In this document: positions 46,345 to 56,697 of the stretch, in pieces
Position numbering within the stretch: the first letter of the stretch is position 1
How the letters are laid out: each line of letters opens with the position of its first letter
DNA from: G963422445 sp963422445
Lineage (GTDB): Bacteria > Pseudomonadota > Alphaproteobacteria > Thalassobaculales > Thalassobaculaceae
Reading direction: 5' to 3'
Assembly (NCBI GenBank): GCA_963422445.2
Contig: OY729512.2
Span: 4,588,001 to 4,652,000, forward strand
Length of the DNA: 64,000 nucleotides
Position numbers and translations under genes: made by a program
The notes under the pieces: model-generated
The model's database searches: none
Told to the model about the DNA's origin: nothing
The model's input: the letters and a program-made list of their open reading frames with translations, nothing else

Positions 46345-46835
46345 TTCGGGCATCGAAATCTCCATTTCCTGGCGCGACAACACGTCCCCGATGGGCTCTG
46401 GCGTTTCATCCACGGGCCACGACACCCGTATACCCGGGAAACGGGGTTGTTCAGACTTTCCCTATGCTTGTCTTCGACGTGCAGGCAGAGCCTGCCCTGG
46501 AATTTCCGCGCCGCATTGGTGACCGCCTCCGCCTTGCCGCACTCGACGATTCGCTGCTTCGGTGCGTTCCGCATGCGGTATTCGCCGCCTTCGGCGTGAG
46601 CCGCGGCCACCACCTCGAAATACTCCACGGGCACGAATTCCCGGATCTCCAGCTCCCGCCGGCAGGCGATCGCCAGCGCCGGCGTCTTGACCCGCCCGAT
46701 CCCGGTCACGCTCCGTGACCCCCGGCCCAGCGTCACCGTCGCCGTCCGGGTCAGCGACAGGTTGTAGATTTGATCCGACTGCCAGCGCGCCACCACCGCC
46801 TCGTAGAGCCGGGCGCGCTTGAGCGCCGCGCAGAT
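46345..46835 (-). pseudogene. Type IA topoisomerase (TopB-like) fragment
   Basis: About 130 recognisable residues of a DNA topoisomerase III: ARWQSDQIYNLSLTRTATVTLG, VTGIGRVKTPALAIACRRELEI and EFVPVEYFEVVAAAHAEGG. The part shown lies before the catalytic-tyrosine segment; both the N-terminal Toprim domain and the C-terminal half are absent. Such TopB genes are common on plasmids and integrative elements, so this may be the last trace of one. It is bounded on both sides by transposase remnants. Confidence 0.7.
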
Positions 46836-46918
46836 AACCCTGCAGCCTGGACCGTGAACAGCACCCGCAGCCCACCCATTGGGCCTTTTTCTCTGAACAT
46901 GGGATTCCGGACCCGATA

Positions 46919-47990
46919 TGACGGGGTCATGAACGCACAAATCTGATCCGCCGCACGCTGTTCCCGGAGGCGGGACGGCGCACATTGGCGGCGTTGCCGG
47001 CGCCCCAGAACCGTTCCGGGGCGCATGGCGTTCGTCCGCGAGGTCTGCACGACTTTCGGGTTTCGCGATCCCCTCGGCCATCTGCAGGACGCGGGCTGTC
47101 TGGTGGCGCTTCGCGATCTTGCGCATGTGGGCGTTCTGGCGTTGCCGCCGGCCGGACCCGGCGCCGGTGTTGACCGTGCTGTCCGGGATCTGGCAGCTGC
47201 GGTTCCGCCGCCGGTCGGGATTCCGGACCGCGTCGACCCTGTCGAGGGTCCGGTCGTGACGCTGGCCGAGACCGACACGGTGTGTCGGCGGCTGGGTACG
47301 ATGCTGGACGCCGAGCATCCGCTGGGGGTCGGGCTTCATGTCGGGCGGCCGCTGCGGTATCCGGTCGGCTCGGATCACGGCTGGCTCGGCGGTTGCATGG
47401 TTGCAGTCCCGGCCCTGGTCCTGAAGCCGCGCAACCGGTGGATCGGCCGGGATGCGGCCGGCCGGGAGGCCCATCTCGACCGGGTGGTCGGACTGGCACG
47501 GTTTCTCATCCGTCCCGGTCTGGCCTGCCGACCCCTGGCCTCGACGGTGCTCGGCCTGTGTCTCGGCCGCCTGACCGACGATTATGCGGCCCGCTATGGC
47601 GTTGCCCCGCTGCCGGTCGAGACCTTTGTCGATCCGGCGCATGGCGGGATCAGCTTGCGGGCGACGAACCGGATCCATGTCGGCATGTCGGCCGGGCGCG
47701 GGCGGCGCGCCGACTCAGGGGCGCAAGTGCCGGCGAAGGGGATCCGGATGTATCCGCTGGTGCGCGACTGGCGGCGACACCTGGGGCTGGCCGGGCCGGC
47801 CGTGTTGCTGCCACCACCACCGGCCTGGCGGCTGGCGCCGGGCGCGGGGCTTGACAGTGACCATTGGGCGCAGACTGAATTCGGTGGGGTGCCGGTCGGC
47901 AACGCGGCGCTGGCCAGGCGCCTGGTGGCCAGCGCTCGGATCCAGGCGACGGCGCCGATGAAGACATTCCCGCAATCTGCCGGAATTTAA
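46919..47990 (+). pseudogene. Second DruA(DUF4338)-Tn5 fusion, truncated
   Basis: The DUF4338 core is clear from about 47290: LGVGLHVGRPLRYPV, NRWIGRDAAGREAHLDRVVG, ARFLIRPGLACRPLAST, VAPLPVETFVDPAHGG and ATNRIHVGMSAGRG. The N-terminal helical part (FVREVCTTFGFRDPLGHLQDAG) is present, with a frameshift near 47020 separating it from LIRRTLFPEAGRRTLAALP. At the C-terminal side the fused Tn5-type DNA-binding segment begins (DSDHWAQTEFGGVPVGNAAL) but stops at 47990 where the next element joins; the catalytic domain is gone. The domain order matches the gene at 8410-10494, but the sequence is clearly diverged, so it is a different element and not a recent copy. Confidence 0.8.
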
Positions 47991-48087
47991 TTCAGACTGC
48001 AGTGTCTAAGAGCCTAACCTAAAACTGGTTGGGTGGTCTCGCATGGTGTATCTTCATGGGTGAACACTCACACCATGGGGGCACATC

Positions 48088-48877
48088 ATGCCCTGGAACG
48101 AGATGACCCGGAAGCAGTATAGCCGTAAGACGGAGCGTTACGAAAGCGATCTGACCGATGCCGAGTGGACGACCCGCTTCTTCCACCGTCGCGCCGGCTT
48201 GGTCGTCCCCGTCAGGTGGACCTGCGCGACGTGGTAAACGCGATCGCATGCATGCTCTGGACAGGGTGCAGTTGGCGGGCATGACCGAAGGATTGTCCGG
48301 CGTTTATTACGACGGTTCAGACCTATTTCCACACGTGGTCCCGGTCGGGGGCCCCAGAGCAATTTTGCGCCCGTTTTACGACGCTTGAGCGGCTCCGGTC
48401 GGGGCGTAGTGCGGACCCGAGCGCGGCCATCATCGACAGTCGGAGCCTGCCGACGGTCGAAGCGAGCAGCAATGGATGCAGCGACGATGCCGGCAAGACG
48501 ATCAAGGGCCGCAAGCGCATATCCAGGACCGGGATGGCGCGCGTCCCTCGTTGCTGGCGTTGCAGGTCGGTCAGAACACGGTGCAGATCGTGTTTGCCGA
48601 CGGCGCCTGTGGCGGCGACAAGCTGGCAAGTGCGCTCAAGAAAGCGAATTGTCCGATCACTGTGGAGGTCATCGGCAAATCCAGGGACGCCAAGGGGGTC
48701 GTCGTCATGTCCTGGCGCTGGGTGGTCGAACGCACCTTCGGATATCTGCGCCGCTGCCGGCGCCTCTCCAGAGACTTCGAGCGATCCATCGCCAGCGCCC
48801 TCGTCTGGCTCCTGCTGGCTCTGAGCCATGTTCTCATGCGCCGTCTCGGACGCATGCAAGTCACTGTCACTAATTGA
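48088..48877 (+). pseudogene. IS5-family transposase, frameshifted
   Basis: From ATG 48088 (MPWNEMTRKQYSRKTERYESDL) the gene shows the IS5-family start, then in other frames VDLRDVVNAIACMLWTGCSW, AIIDSRSLPTVEASSNGCSDDAGK (first Asp), QIVFADGACGGDKL (second Asp) and SWRWVVERTFGYLRRCRRLSRDFE (Glu), ending at 48877. At least three frame changes are needed (near 48170, 48290 and 48480). The element's ends were not resolved. It joins the truncated DruA-Tn5 remnant on its left. Confidence 0.83.
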
Positions 48878-48962
48878 TATTATTATGATTCAGACACTCA
48901 GTCACACCAAGCGTTCCCGCAACCCGTCGCACAGACAAAACACATCTTGAAGAAATCGCGGA

Positions 48963-50010
48963 ACCGCTTATGCAGATGGTTCCGGTTCGATCAACATGCT
49001 GTAGGTAAGGGGTTGTGCATTGGTGGCGAGGCGGAAGAGCGAGCGGAAAGCATCGTGGCGGGTTTTGCGGCGATTGAAGCGAAAGACGACCTCATCGAGA
49101 TCGGCCTGCAGATGCTTGCGGCGCAGCCCGTGGTAGACGCCTCGCGCCCATTCTTTGAGGTTGGAGAAGACTTGGTGGATCCACGGCAGGACGAGGTGAG
49201 CGGCGGTCTTCCCGACGACATGGACATTGTGGCGATCGGCGGGGACCGCAGCGTCGCCGGACCAGCCGTCGGTTTTCGCGATGGCGTCGGGATCGGCGGC
49301 GGTTTCGACGAAGTGTCCGAGGTCGGCGGCGCCGTAGGAGGAGATTTCGGCCAGCCGCAGGCGGCCTGGGATGTTTCCGTCCCCGAGTTCGATGGCGCCG
49401 ACGATGAGCCTCTTGCCGTCGTGGCTGCGTCCTTGCCCTCCGGTGGGAGGATCATCTTTGGTCCGGAATGGACGGCTGGCCTCGTCGATGTCCACCAAGC
49501 CCGACAACGGGTTACGCTCGGGCTCGACCATGCTGGCGCGCAGCTTATGGGCGAGCAGCCAGGCGCTGCGATAAGAGCCGATAGCGAGCTGTTTCTGGAG
49601 CTGCAGGGCAGAGATGCCGTTGGAGTGGGTCGCCATCAGGTCGGCGGCCCAGAACCAGACGGTGAGCGGCAGCTTGCTGGCGTGCAGGATCGTCCCGGCC
49701 GTCACCGAGGTCTGCCGGCGGCAGCCGGTGCACGCGAAGGTGTGTGCTTTTCTGCGCAGCGCCCATCCCTTTTCATGGCCGCACGTGGGACAGACGAAGC
49801 CGTCCGGCCAGCGCATTTCGATCAGCCAGGCGGCGCAGGCGTCATCGTCCGGGGCCATGTGCTGGAAAGCGAGGAGGCTATCGGGGACCTGTTTCATGTG
49901 GGGGCTCCGTCGGCAGGAACGTATCGGGGCATTCTACCCGCTCCTCCGCCCTAATCTCAACCTCAACATCTGCTGGCAAACTCTCGCGACCGGAACCATG
50001 TGCATAAGCG
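48963..50010 (-). mobile_element. IS1595-family element, intact
   Basis: Terminal inverted repeats begin ACCGCTTATGCA and match over about 24 bp with one mismatch. A perfect 8-bp duplication ATCGCGGA flanks them (48955-48962 and 50011-50018). The 1048-bp element contains one uninterrupted transposase gene. It is probably the autonomous partner of the MITE at 24020-24130. The insertion point lies in sequence with no recognisable gene. Confidence 0.92.
48968..49897 (-). CDS. IS1595-family transposase
   Basis: A 309-residue transposase with an N-terminal zinc ribbon (CPTCGHEKGWALRRK, then FACTGCRRQTSVTAGTILH). The catalytic region contains GLVDIDEASRPFRTKDDPP (first Asp), LIVGAIEL, SGDAAVPADRHNVHVVG and the C-terminal FNRRKTRHDAFRSLFRL typical of IS1595. 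Full length with no frameshift. It starts at ATG 49897, inside the right repeat-proximal region, and fills the element. This is the only fully intact small IS in the island and is likely still active. Confidence 0.9.
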   Translation of the reverse strand: MKQVPDSLLAFQHMAPDDDACAAWLIEMRWPDGFVCPTCGHEKGWALRRKAHTFACTGCRRQTSVTAGTILHASKLPLTVWFWAADLMATHSNGISALQLQKQLAIGSYRSAWLLAHKLRASMVEPERNPLSGLVDIDEASRPFRTKDDPPTGGQGRSHDGKRLIVGAIELGDGNIPGRLRLAEISSYGAADLGHFVETAADPDAIAKTDGWSGDAAVPADRHNVHVVGKTAAHLVLPWIHQVFSNLKEWARGVYHGLRRKHLQADLDEVVFRFNRRKTRHDAFRSLFRLATNAQPLTYSMLIEPEPSA

Positions 50011-50018
50011 GTATCGCG

Positions 50019-50932
50019 GAATACCCGCAACGGCTTCCGGCGCACATCCTCATTGTGATGCGGTCGGTCCGCATGCGCCGATCGCGGAATCCGCCCATGT
50101 CCGGCTGTTCACCTTGGCCATAAGCTCTGTTGATTTCCAGTGCAGATCAAATCCTGGAATGTCACCTCGTCGAACAGTTCCCGGTTCCCCGAAACGCATT
50201 CGAAATCGTGCCTGAAACCCTTGTGTCCGAGTTCATGGGCGAACTCGAAGGCTGGACCCGATCATCGCGGGGCTGGATATCGCTTGTGTCCGACCAATAC
50301 CGGGACGACCCTCCTGCAAGGAGTTGGGTCGTTGGTTCGACAGTCCGCTATCCGCTCCGGAACCCGAATTCCGTCCGGTTTCAAGAGGTCACCGCCTCCA
50401 AGGCATCCATCCGGCCTGCAGCCTGCGAAGGTGAGAGATCAGAATCGTCATCTTGTCATCGAACGCCGTCGCCATCATGCGGCGTGGCACCGACAGAATG
50501 GGCCGACGCCAACACTTGGCCGTGCACTTGCAGAAGCCTCCTATCCGGCCGCCCCGACATGTCGTCTCGTTACTTTTCCAGCCTCCTGCAAGCCATGTAT
50601 CGTACTTCCGGTCAAATGTTGCGTCTTCGCTCGCCGCTTGATATTTCTCGCGCCGAGCAAGCTCTCAAACCCGTCTCCATGGCCGATTTTCCATAGGAAC
50701 GCGTACCGCGCCATCGGACGATACAAGATCGAACTGCTCCTGCCGCACACGGCGGGTTATGACCGATTCCGGTCTTCACAAGCGGCCAATTCCACTATAT
50801 CTGCCAACCTCCCCTGATTGCGCAACCTGGCGAACGACCATGGTCCCGCACTGCCATTGCACTCGAATGAATTCCAACGACCCCGACGGTCCCTCGCATG
50901 ACCGGTCTTTCCGTCAAACGGAACAGCGGCCC
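50019..50932. other. Gene-free stretch upstream of rpmG
   Basis: About 900 bp between the IS1595 element and the rpmG promoter. Several frames are open on both strands but none resembles a known protein, and codon patterns are not convincing. No tRNA, rRNA or other RNA gene was recognised, and no repeat. It may be eroded coding sequence at the edge of the island. Confidence 0.4.
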
Positions 50933-50960
50933 TTGACGTAATACCGTCATGATGTACTTT
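50933..50960 (+). promoter_or_regulatory. Candidate sigma-70-type promoter of rpmG
   Basis: TTGACG (50933-50938) and TACTTT (50955-50960) are separated by 16 bp, some 35 bp upstream of the rpmG start codon. It is the only well-spaced pair in this stretch. Pattern match only. Confidence 0.45.
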
Positions 50961-50995
50961 GCGCCTGTCGAAACCGCCGAAAGGAGGAAACCGTC

Positions 50996-51163
50996 ATGGC
51001 CAAGCCGGCAACCGTCCTGATCAAACTCGTCAGCAGCGCCGATACCGGGCACTATTACGTCACCAAGAAGAATCCCCGGACCCAGACCGGTAAACTTCAG
51101 TTTCGGAAATACGATCCGGTCGCGCGCAAACACGTGCTCTACAAGGAATCCAAGATCAAATAG
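50996..51163 (+). CDS. rpmG: 50S ribosomal protein L33
   Basis: A 55-residue ribosomal protein of the large subunit. The sequence begins MAKPATVLIKLVSSADTG, continues HYYVTKKNPRTQTGKLQ and RKYDPVARKHVLYKESKIK, and matches the cysteine-free L33 of proteobacteria. The start ATG 50996 has AAGGAGG about 10 bases upstream. It is a single gene between the island and the inositol-monophosphatase gene, whose coding strand converges with it. Intact. Confidence 0.95.
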   Translation: MAKPATVLIKLVSSADTGHYYVTKKNPRTQTGKLQFRKYDPVARKHVLYKESKIK

Positions 51164-51188
51164 GTGCCAGCAACCGTCGCGCCGCTGT

Positions 51189-52037
51189 TCAGCACGTCTC
51201 TACCACCGCTCCGAACAACCCGGCACGAAGCCGTTGCCAGCTGCCCTTGTCAGGTGCGCTCAGGATCCCGCCTGTCCGGTGCCCGGGCCGGTAGGCGCTG
51301 CCGTCGAAACGCGCCTGATATCCGCCAGCCTCCCGGTGGATGAGGCAGCCGGCGGCATGATCCCATGGCATTGTCTTTGCATGTAGCGCGAAATGCGCCT
51401 CGCCCGTGACCATTCGCAAATATTCATGTCCGGCACAGCCAAGCCGGTAATGATGCCCCACGACATCGCCGCATCGCGCTCGCATGTCTTCCTTCAGTGG
51501 ACTTTCCAGATATCGGAAATTCAACGCCCCCAGCATCTCGCCGGTAGGACATGGAGCGAGGACCGCCAGCCGTTCGGGCGCACCGTCATCGTAAGCGTAT
51601 GACCAGGCCCCGGCACCCCGTTCGGCGCCAACCCAGGCCTGGCCGAGCGGATCGAGGATGACGCCGAGAACGATCTCACCGCCGACAACCAGCGCCACCA
51701 TCATGCAGAAGTAACGGCCGGCCTTGGCAAAATTTCCGGTGCCGTCGACCGGGTCCAAGACCCAGACGGGCTCCGCGGCGGCGAAATGATGGAAGATATC
51801 GGGGTCAGCCGCGGCCGCCTCCTCGCCAATCACAGCCGAACCTGGCAGAAGGTCCTGCAACAGCGGCGTCAGCCGCCATTCCGCTTCGGTATCGGCGATC
51901 GTGACCAGATCCTTCGGTCCGGTCTTCGCCATGACTTCGTCGGCGCCAAGCGTCCCGAAACGCGGCATGACAAGCAACTCGGCAGTCTCCCGCATCAGTC
52001 GGGCGACCTCTGGCACGGCTGGCGGCGCGGTCATCAA
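51189..52037 (-). CDS. Inositol monophosphatase family protein
   Basis: A 282-residue magnesium-dependent phosphatase of the SuhB/histidinol-phosphatase superfamily. It contains KDLVTIADTEAEWRL (first metal site), VIGEEAA, the signature WVLDPVDGTGNFAKAG, and the C-terminal PWDHAAGCLIHREAGG (conserved WDxAAG). The substrate could be inositol phosphate, histidinol phosphate or 3'-phosphoadenosine nucleotides; sequence alone does not decide. ATG at 52037 or the next codon may start it. It lies downstream of groEL on the same strand but after a strong hairpin, so it is probably transcribed separately. Confidence 0.87.
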   Translation of the reverse strand: MMTAPPAVPEVARLMRETAELLVMPRFGTLGADEVMAKTGPKDLVTIADTEAEWRLTPLLQDLLPGSAVIGEEAAAADPDIFHHFAAAEPVWVLDPVDGTGNFAKAGRYFCMMVALVVGGEIVLGVILDPLGQAWVGAERGAGAWSYAYDDGAPERLAVLAPCPTGEMLGALNFRYLESPLKEDMRARCGDVVGHHYRLGCAGHEYLRMVTGEAHFALHAKTMPWDHAAGCLIHREAGGYQARFDGSAYRPGHRTGGILSAPDKGSWQRLRAGLFGAVVETC

Positions 52038-52055
52038 TCCTCACATGAACGAGTC

Positions 52056-52081
52056 GGGGCCGCGGCAAAAGCCGCGGCCCC
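52056..52081 (-). terminator. Strong hairpin after groEL
   Basis: An 11-bp perfect stem (GGGGCCGCGGC, loop AAAA, GCCGCGGCCCC) stands 33 bp beyond the groEL stop and just before the phosphatase gene. No long T-run follows on the minus strand, so it may act as a GC-rich or incomplete intrinsic terminator or as an mRNA-stabilising hairpin. Confidence 0.6.
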
Positions 52082-52113
52082 GGAACAACGAAACCGGCAC
52101 GATTGAAGGCGGA

Positions 52114-53778
<1,665 letters not shown>

Positions 53779-53852
53779 CGCCTGGACTCCCTTTCACTGG
53801 TCTTGATTGATCGTTTTGTCGGTGGCGACTCCACCGGACTCAGGTCTTGTTG

Positions 53853-54140
53853 TCAGTCGAGAACGCCCATCACATCGGATTCGCGCATGATCAGAAGATC
53901 CTTGTCGTCGATCTTCACCTCGGTACCAGACCATTTGCCGTACAACACCCGGTCACCCGGCTTCAGCGTCAACGGAACCAGAGTTCCATCACTGTCACGG
54001 CTGCCCGGGCCGGTCGAGAGCACCTTGCCCTCCATGGGTTTCTCCTTGGCGGTATCGGGAATGATGATACCACCGGCGGTTTTTGAATCACTGTCGAGAG
54101 CCTCGACCACGACGCGGTCATGCAACGGTCGGAATGACAT
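53853..54140 (-). CDS. groES: 10-kDa co-chaperonin GroES
   Basis: The 95-residue lid of the GroEL chamber: SFRPLHDRVVVEALDSD, then the mobile-loop region ETKTAGGI-like DSKTAGGIIIPDTAKEKP, PGDRVLYGKWSGTEVKIDD and LLIMRESDVMGVL. The start ATG 54140 is just downstream of the CIRCE element. First gene of the groESL operon. Confidence 0.97.
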   Translation of the reverse strand: MSFRPLHDRVVVEALDSDSKTAGGIIIPDTAKEKPMEGKVLSTGPGSRDSDGTLVPLTLKPGDRVLYGKWSGTEVKIDDKDLLIMRESDVMGVLD

Positions 54141-54186
54141 GTGTAACGCTCCGGTAAAAATTGCCGATCAGAATGCCGGCCCGCTA

Positions 54187-54213
54187 TTAGCACTCCCGTC
54201 AAGAGAGTGCTAG
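54187..54213 (-). promoter_or_regulatory. CIRCE operator (HrcA-binding site) of groESL
   Basis: TTAGCACTC, nine bases, GAGTGCTAG: the consensus CIRCE inverted repeat with one mismatch in the last base. It lies between the predicted promoter and the groES start. HrcA repression relieved on heat shock is the known mechanism; the hrcA gene is not in this window. Confidence 0.93.
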
Positions 54214-54215
54214 AG

Positions 54216-54244
54216 CATATTGGGACGACAGCAATCGATTTCAA
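54216..54244 (-). promoter_or_regulatory. Candidate vegetative promoter of groESL
   Basis: On the minus strand TTGAAA (54239-54244) and AATATG (54216-54221) are separated by 17 bp, with CIRCE immediately downstream of the -10, the usual arrangement. The -35 overlaps the end of hflX. Pattern match only. Confidence 0.45.
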
Positions 54245-55620
54245 GTACGGCCGGTGCACTCCGCGCCAAAGCGGTCGCTGAAACGATCGGCATCAGCCGA
54301 CGCCAAGGCCACCGTTATCGCCATACGATCATCCCGTAGTTCCTGATTGAGAACGCGGCCATGACGATGCAGCCAGGCAATCGCCGCGCCGGCAGCCGGC
54401 GCGATCCTGTATTCCAGCGTCATCTCGCCGCGGCCGAGATACCGTTCGAGTTGCTCCATCAACTGGTCGCAGCCGTCTCCGCGCAACGCCGAAACCGCTA
54501 CACAGTCATCGCCGGCACGGGCCGCAAGATCAAGGCGGACTCTTGCATCAAGCCGGTCGGTCTTGTTCCAGGCTTCGATGACGCGTGTGCTGCTGGACGG
54601 ACCGAGAACGCCGAGGTCGGCGAGAACAGCTTCAACATCCGTTTTCTGGCGCTCACCATCGGGATGGCTGATATCACGGACATGCAGGATGATATCAGCC
54701 TCCCGGACTTCTTCCAGGGTCGCACGGAACGCCGCGACGAGATGGGTGGGCAGATCCGAGATAAAGCCGACCGTATCGGAGAGGATGGCTGGACGCCGGG
54801 ACGGCAGTTCGACCCGGCGCATGGTCGGATCCAGCGTCGCGAACAACATGTCCTCGGCCATTACCGTCGCCCCGGTCAGCCGGTTGAAGAGCGTCGATTT
54901 TCCGGCATTGGTATATCCGACCAGAGCGATCACCGGATAAGGCATCCGCTGCCGCGTCACACGGTGCAGTCCGCGGGTTCTGGTGACCTGCTTCAAGTTC
55001 CGCCGGAGTTGCTGGATCCGGTCGTCGATCTGACGTCGGTCGAGTTCGATCTGGCTCTCGCCGGGGCCGCCAAGAAACCCGCTACCGCCGCGCTGACGCT
55101 CGAGATGGGTCCATGACCGCACCAGCCGGCTGCGCTGGAATGTCAATGCCGCCAGTTCGACCTGAAGGCCACCCTCGTGCGTCTGTGCCCGGGCCCCGAA
55201 AATCTCGAGAATCAAGGCTGTCCGGTCGATCACCTTGCAATTCCAGACCCGTTCGAGATTGCGCTGCTGAACCGGCGACAGGGCACCATCGACAACAACC
55301 AGGTCCACCCCCTCTTCCGCGATCAAGCCGTGCAGTCGCTCGACGGTCCCGGAACCGAACAATGTGCCCGGCTTGCGCCGGGCAAGTCGCAGGACCTCGG
55401 AATGACGGACCTCAAGATCGATCGCGGCCGCAAGACCGACAGCTTCCTGCAACCGGTCTTCCGGCTTTCTCCGGTCCCCGCAGCTGCAGTCCGCCGCCCG
55501 GTCCCGGCCATCGACATACGGCGTCAACACGATGACGCGGATTGCCGGACCCCGCTTCCGATCATCGACAGCAGGCATCGGGGGCGGCGTCTCGTCAGTT
55601 CCGGGAGGCGGCCTGATCAT
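54241..55620 (-). CDS. hflX: GTPase HflX
   Basis: A 459-residue ribosome-associated GTPase that rescues stalled or heat-damaged ribosomes. The N-terminal HflX domain has LRLARRKPGTLFGSGTVE and VVVDGALSPVQQRNLE; then ERQRGGSGFLGGPGESQIELDRR, the G1 motif ALVGYTNAGKSTLFNRLTG, G3 ILSDTVGFISDLP and G4 AWNKTDRL. The ATG at 55620 would overlap hfq by 26 bp; an alternative start at 55578 (MPAVDDRKRGPAIR) removes the overlap and cannot be excluded. The hfq-hflX order is conserved in proteobacteria. Confidence 0.95.
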   Translation of the reverse strand: MIRPPPGTDETPPPMPAVDDRKRGPAIRVIVLTPYVDGRDRAADCSCGDRRKPEDRLQEAVGLAAAIDLEVRHSEVLRLARRKPGTLFGSGTVERLHGLIAEEGVDLVVVDGALSPVQQRNLERVWNCKVIDRTALILEIFGARAQTHEGGLQVELAALTFQRSRLVRSWTHLERQRGGSGFLGGPGESQIELDRRQIDDRIQQLRRNLKQVTRTRGLHRVTRQRMPYPVIALVGYTNAGKSTLFNRLTGATVMAEDMLFATLDPTMRRVELPSRRPAILSDTVGFISDLPTHLVAAFRATLEEVREADIILHVRDISHPDGERQKTDVEAVLADLGVLGPSSSTRVIEAWNKTDRLDARVRLDLAARAGDDCVAVSALRGDGCDQLMEQLERYLGRGEMTLEYRIAPAAGAAIAWLHRHGRVLNQELRDDRMAITVALASADADRFSDRFGAECTGRT

Positions 55621-55840
55621 CCAGATTCAAGGAACCCGACGGCATGACGGTCGAAATCGCATGCATGTAGACCAGTTGCGAATGTGCGTCGCGTCGCAAG
55701 AGAAGCGATATCTTGTCGAACATGGTCACGATGCCCTGCAATTTGACACCGTTCATGAGGAAGATGGTAACCGGCGTCTTCTCCCTGCAAATCGTGTTCA
55801 AAAATGTCTCTTGCACAACACGAGGCTGTTCGCTGGTCAT
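55595..55840 (-). CDS. hfq: RNA chaperone Hfq with a lysine-to-methionine change in the YKH motif
   Basis: An 81-residue Sm-like protein that forms hexameric rings and pairs small RNAs with mRNAs. The Sm1 region reads VVQETFLNTICREKTPVTIFLMNGVKLQGIVTMFD and Sm2 LLRRDAHSQLVYMHAISTVMP. In nearly all Hfq proteins Sm2 is YKHA, and the lysine (K56 in E. coli numbering, position 59 here) lines the proximal RNA-binding pore. Here the codon is ATG, so the motif is YMHA. The rest of the motif is intact. The start is ATG 55840, not the longer frame from 55915, because MTSEQPRVVQ is the usual N-terminal type. It is followed by hflX. Confidence 0.93.
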   Translation of the reverse strand: MTSEQPRVVQETFLNTICREKTPVTIFLMNGVKLQGIVTMFDKISLLLRRDAHSQLVYMHAISTVMPSGSLNLDDQAASRN

Positions 55841-55971
55841 CTCGTAACACCCTTTTCTCGACTTGAACCGCGGACAGCCCGCCGGATCCGATTGTCGTTG
55901 TATGTCCGCACACAACCTGGCGGAAACTGAACACTGGAACTTGCCAAACTAGTCGCGGAGGCAGCACCGGA

Positions 55972-56697
55972 TCACCCTACGATTGCCTTAATATTCAGGG
56001 TACCGGTTCCTGTCGTCAAGGACGAGCCTGCAAAGACCTCCGTAATCAGATCAGCAAGTGTCTCGCAAGTTGCCAGTCTGGCGGCAGGTGGCCATTGCGC
56101 GATTTCCGCCGCCGTAATCACCCCGCTTTCGACCAGGATCGGCACGCAATTGGCAGCATGGGCGCATTGCAGGTCCACCGCCGAGTCACCGACAAACCAG
56201 ATTCCTGGTCCGGCCGGCACGCCGGCTGCCGCGGCCGCCATACGCACCGGATCCGATGCGGGCTTGTCACGTTCTGCATCAGTCGCGCCGACGATGGCAG
56301 CAAATCTTCCAGTCCAGCCCAGTACCTCCGCCTCGGTCCGAAGATAAGGGCCCGACTTGTTGGAAACCACGGCCATCGGTACGTTACAATCGGCCAGCAG
56401 ACTGATGACCCGTTCCGCGCCCGGCAACGGCCGCACCTCTTCAAGATGACACTCGTTGAAGCGTTCGTAGAAGAAATGTTCCGCTTCCTGCCAGCGCATG
56501 CCAAACAGCTTCGGGAAACTCTCGCGGGCCGATGACCGGGTCCGCTCGCGAACCTCGGTCGCCGTCCATTGTCCGTGCCCCATCATCGCAAGTGTCGCGT
56601 TGAGCGCCTTCACGATCGAAGCCCAGTTGTCGACCAGCGTGCTGTCCCAGTCGAAAATCACCGCGTCCGGCCGGTCCAACTCCCGCGCGACGGTCAC
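55972..56697 (-). CDS. HAD-superfamily phosphatase (Gph-like)
   Basis: A 241-residue hydrolase. Motif I is AVIFDWDSTLVDNW, in which the second acid of the usual DxD is in DWD; motif II is VVSNKSG, the lysine is in DKPASDP and motif IV in IWFVGDSAVDLQCA. The cap domain is of the alpha-helical type. The family includes phosphoglycolate phosphatases, but the substrate is not proven. Its start overlaps the stop of the aminotransferase gene by 4 bp, so they are translationally coupled. It lies upstream of hfq. Confidence 0.85.
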   Translation of the reverse strand: MTVARELDRPDAVIFDWDSTLVDNWASIVKALNATLAMMGHGQWTATEVRERTRSSARESFPKLFGMRWQEAEHFFYERFNECHLEEVRPLPGAERVISLLADCNVPMAVVSNKSGPYLRTEAEVLGWTGRFAAIVGATDAERDKPASDPVRMAAAAAGVPAGPGIWFVGDSAVDLQCAHAANCVPILVESGVITAAEIAQWPPAARLATCETLADLITEVFAGSSLTTGTGTLNIKAIVG

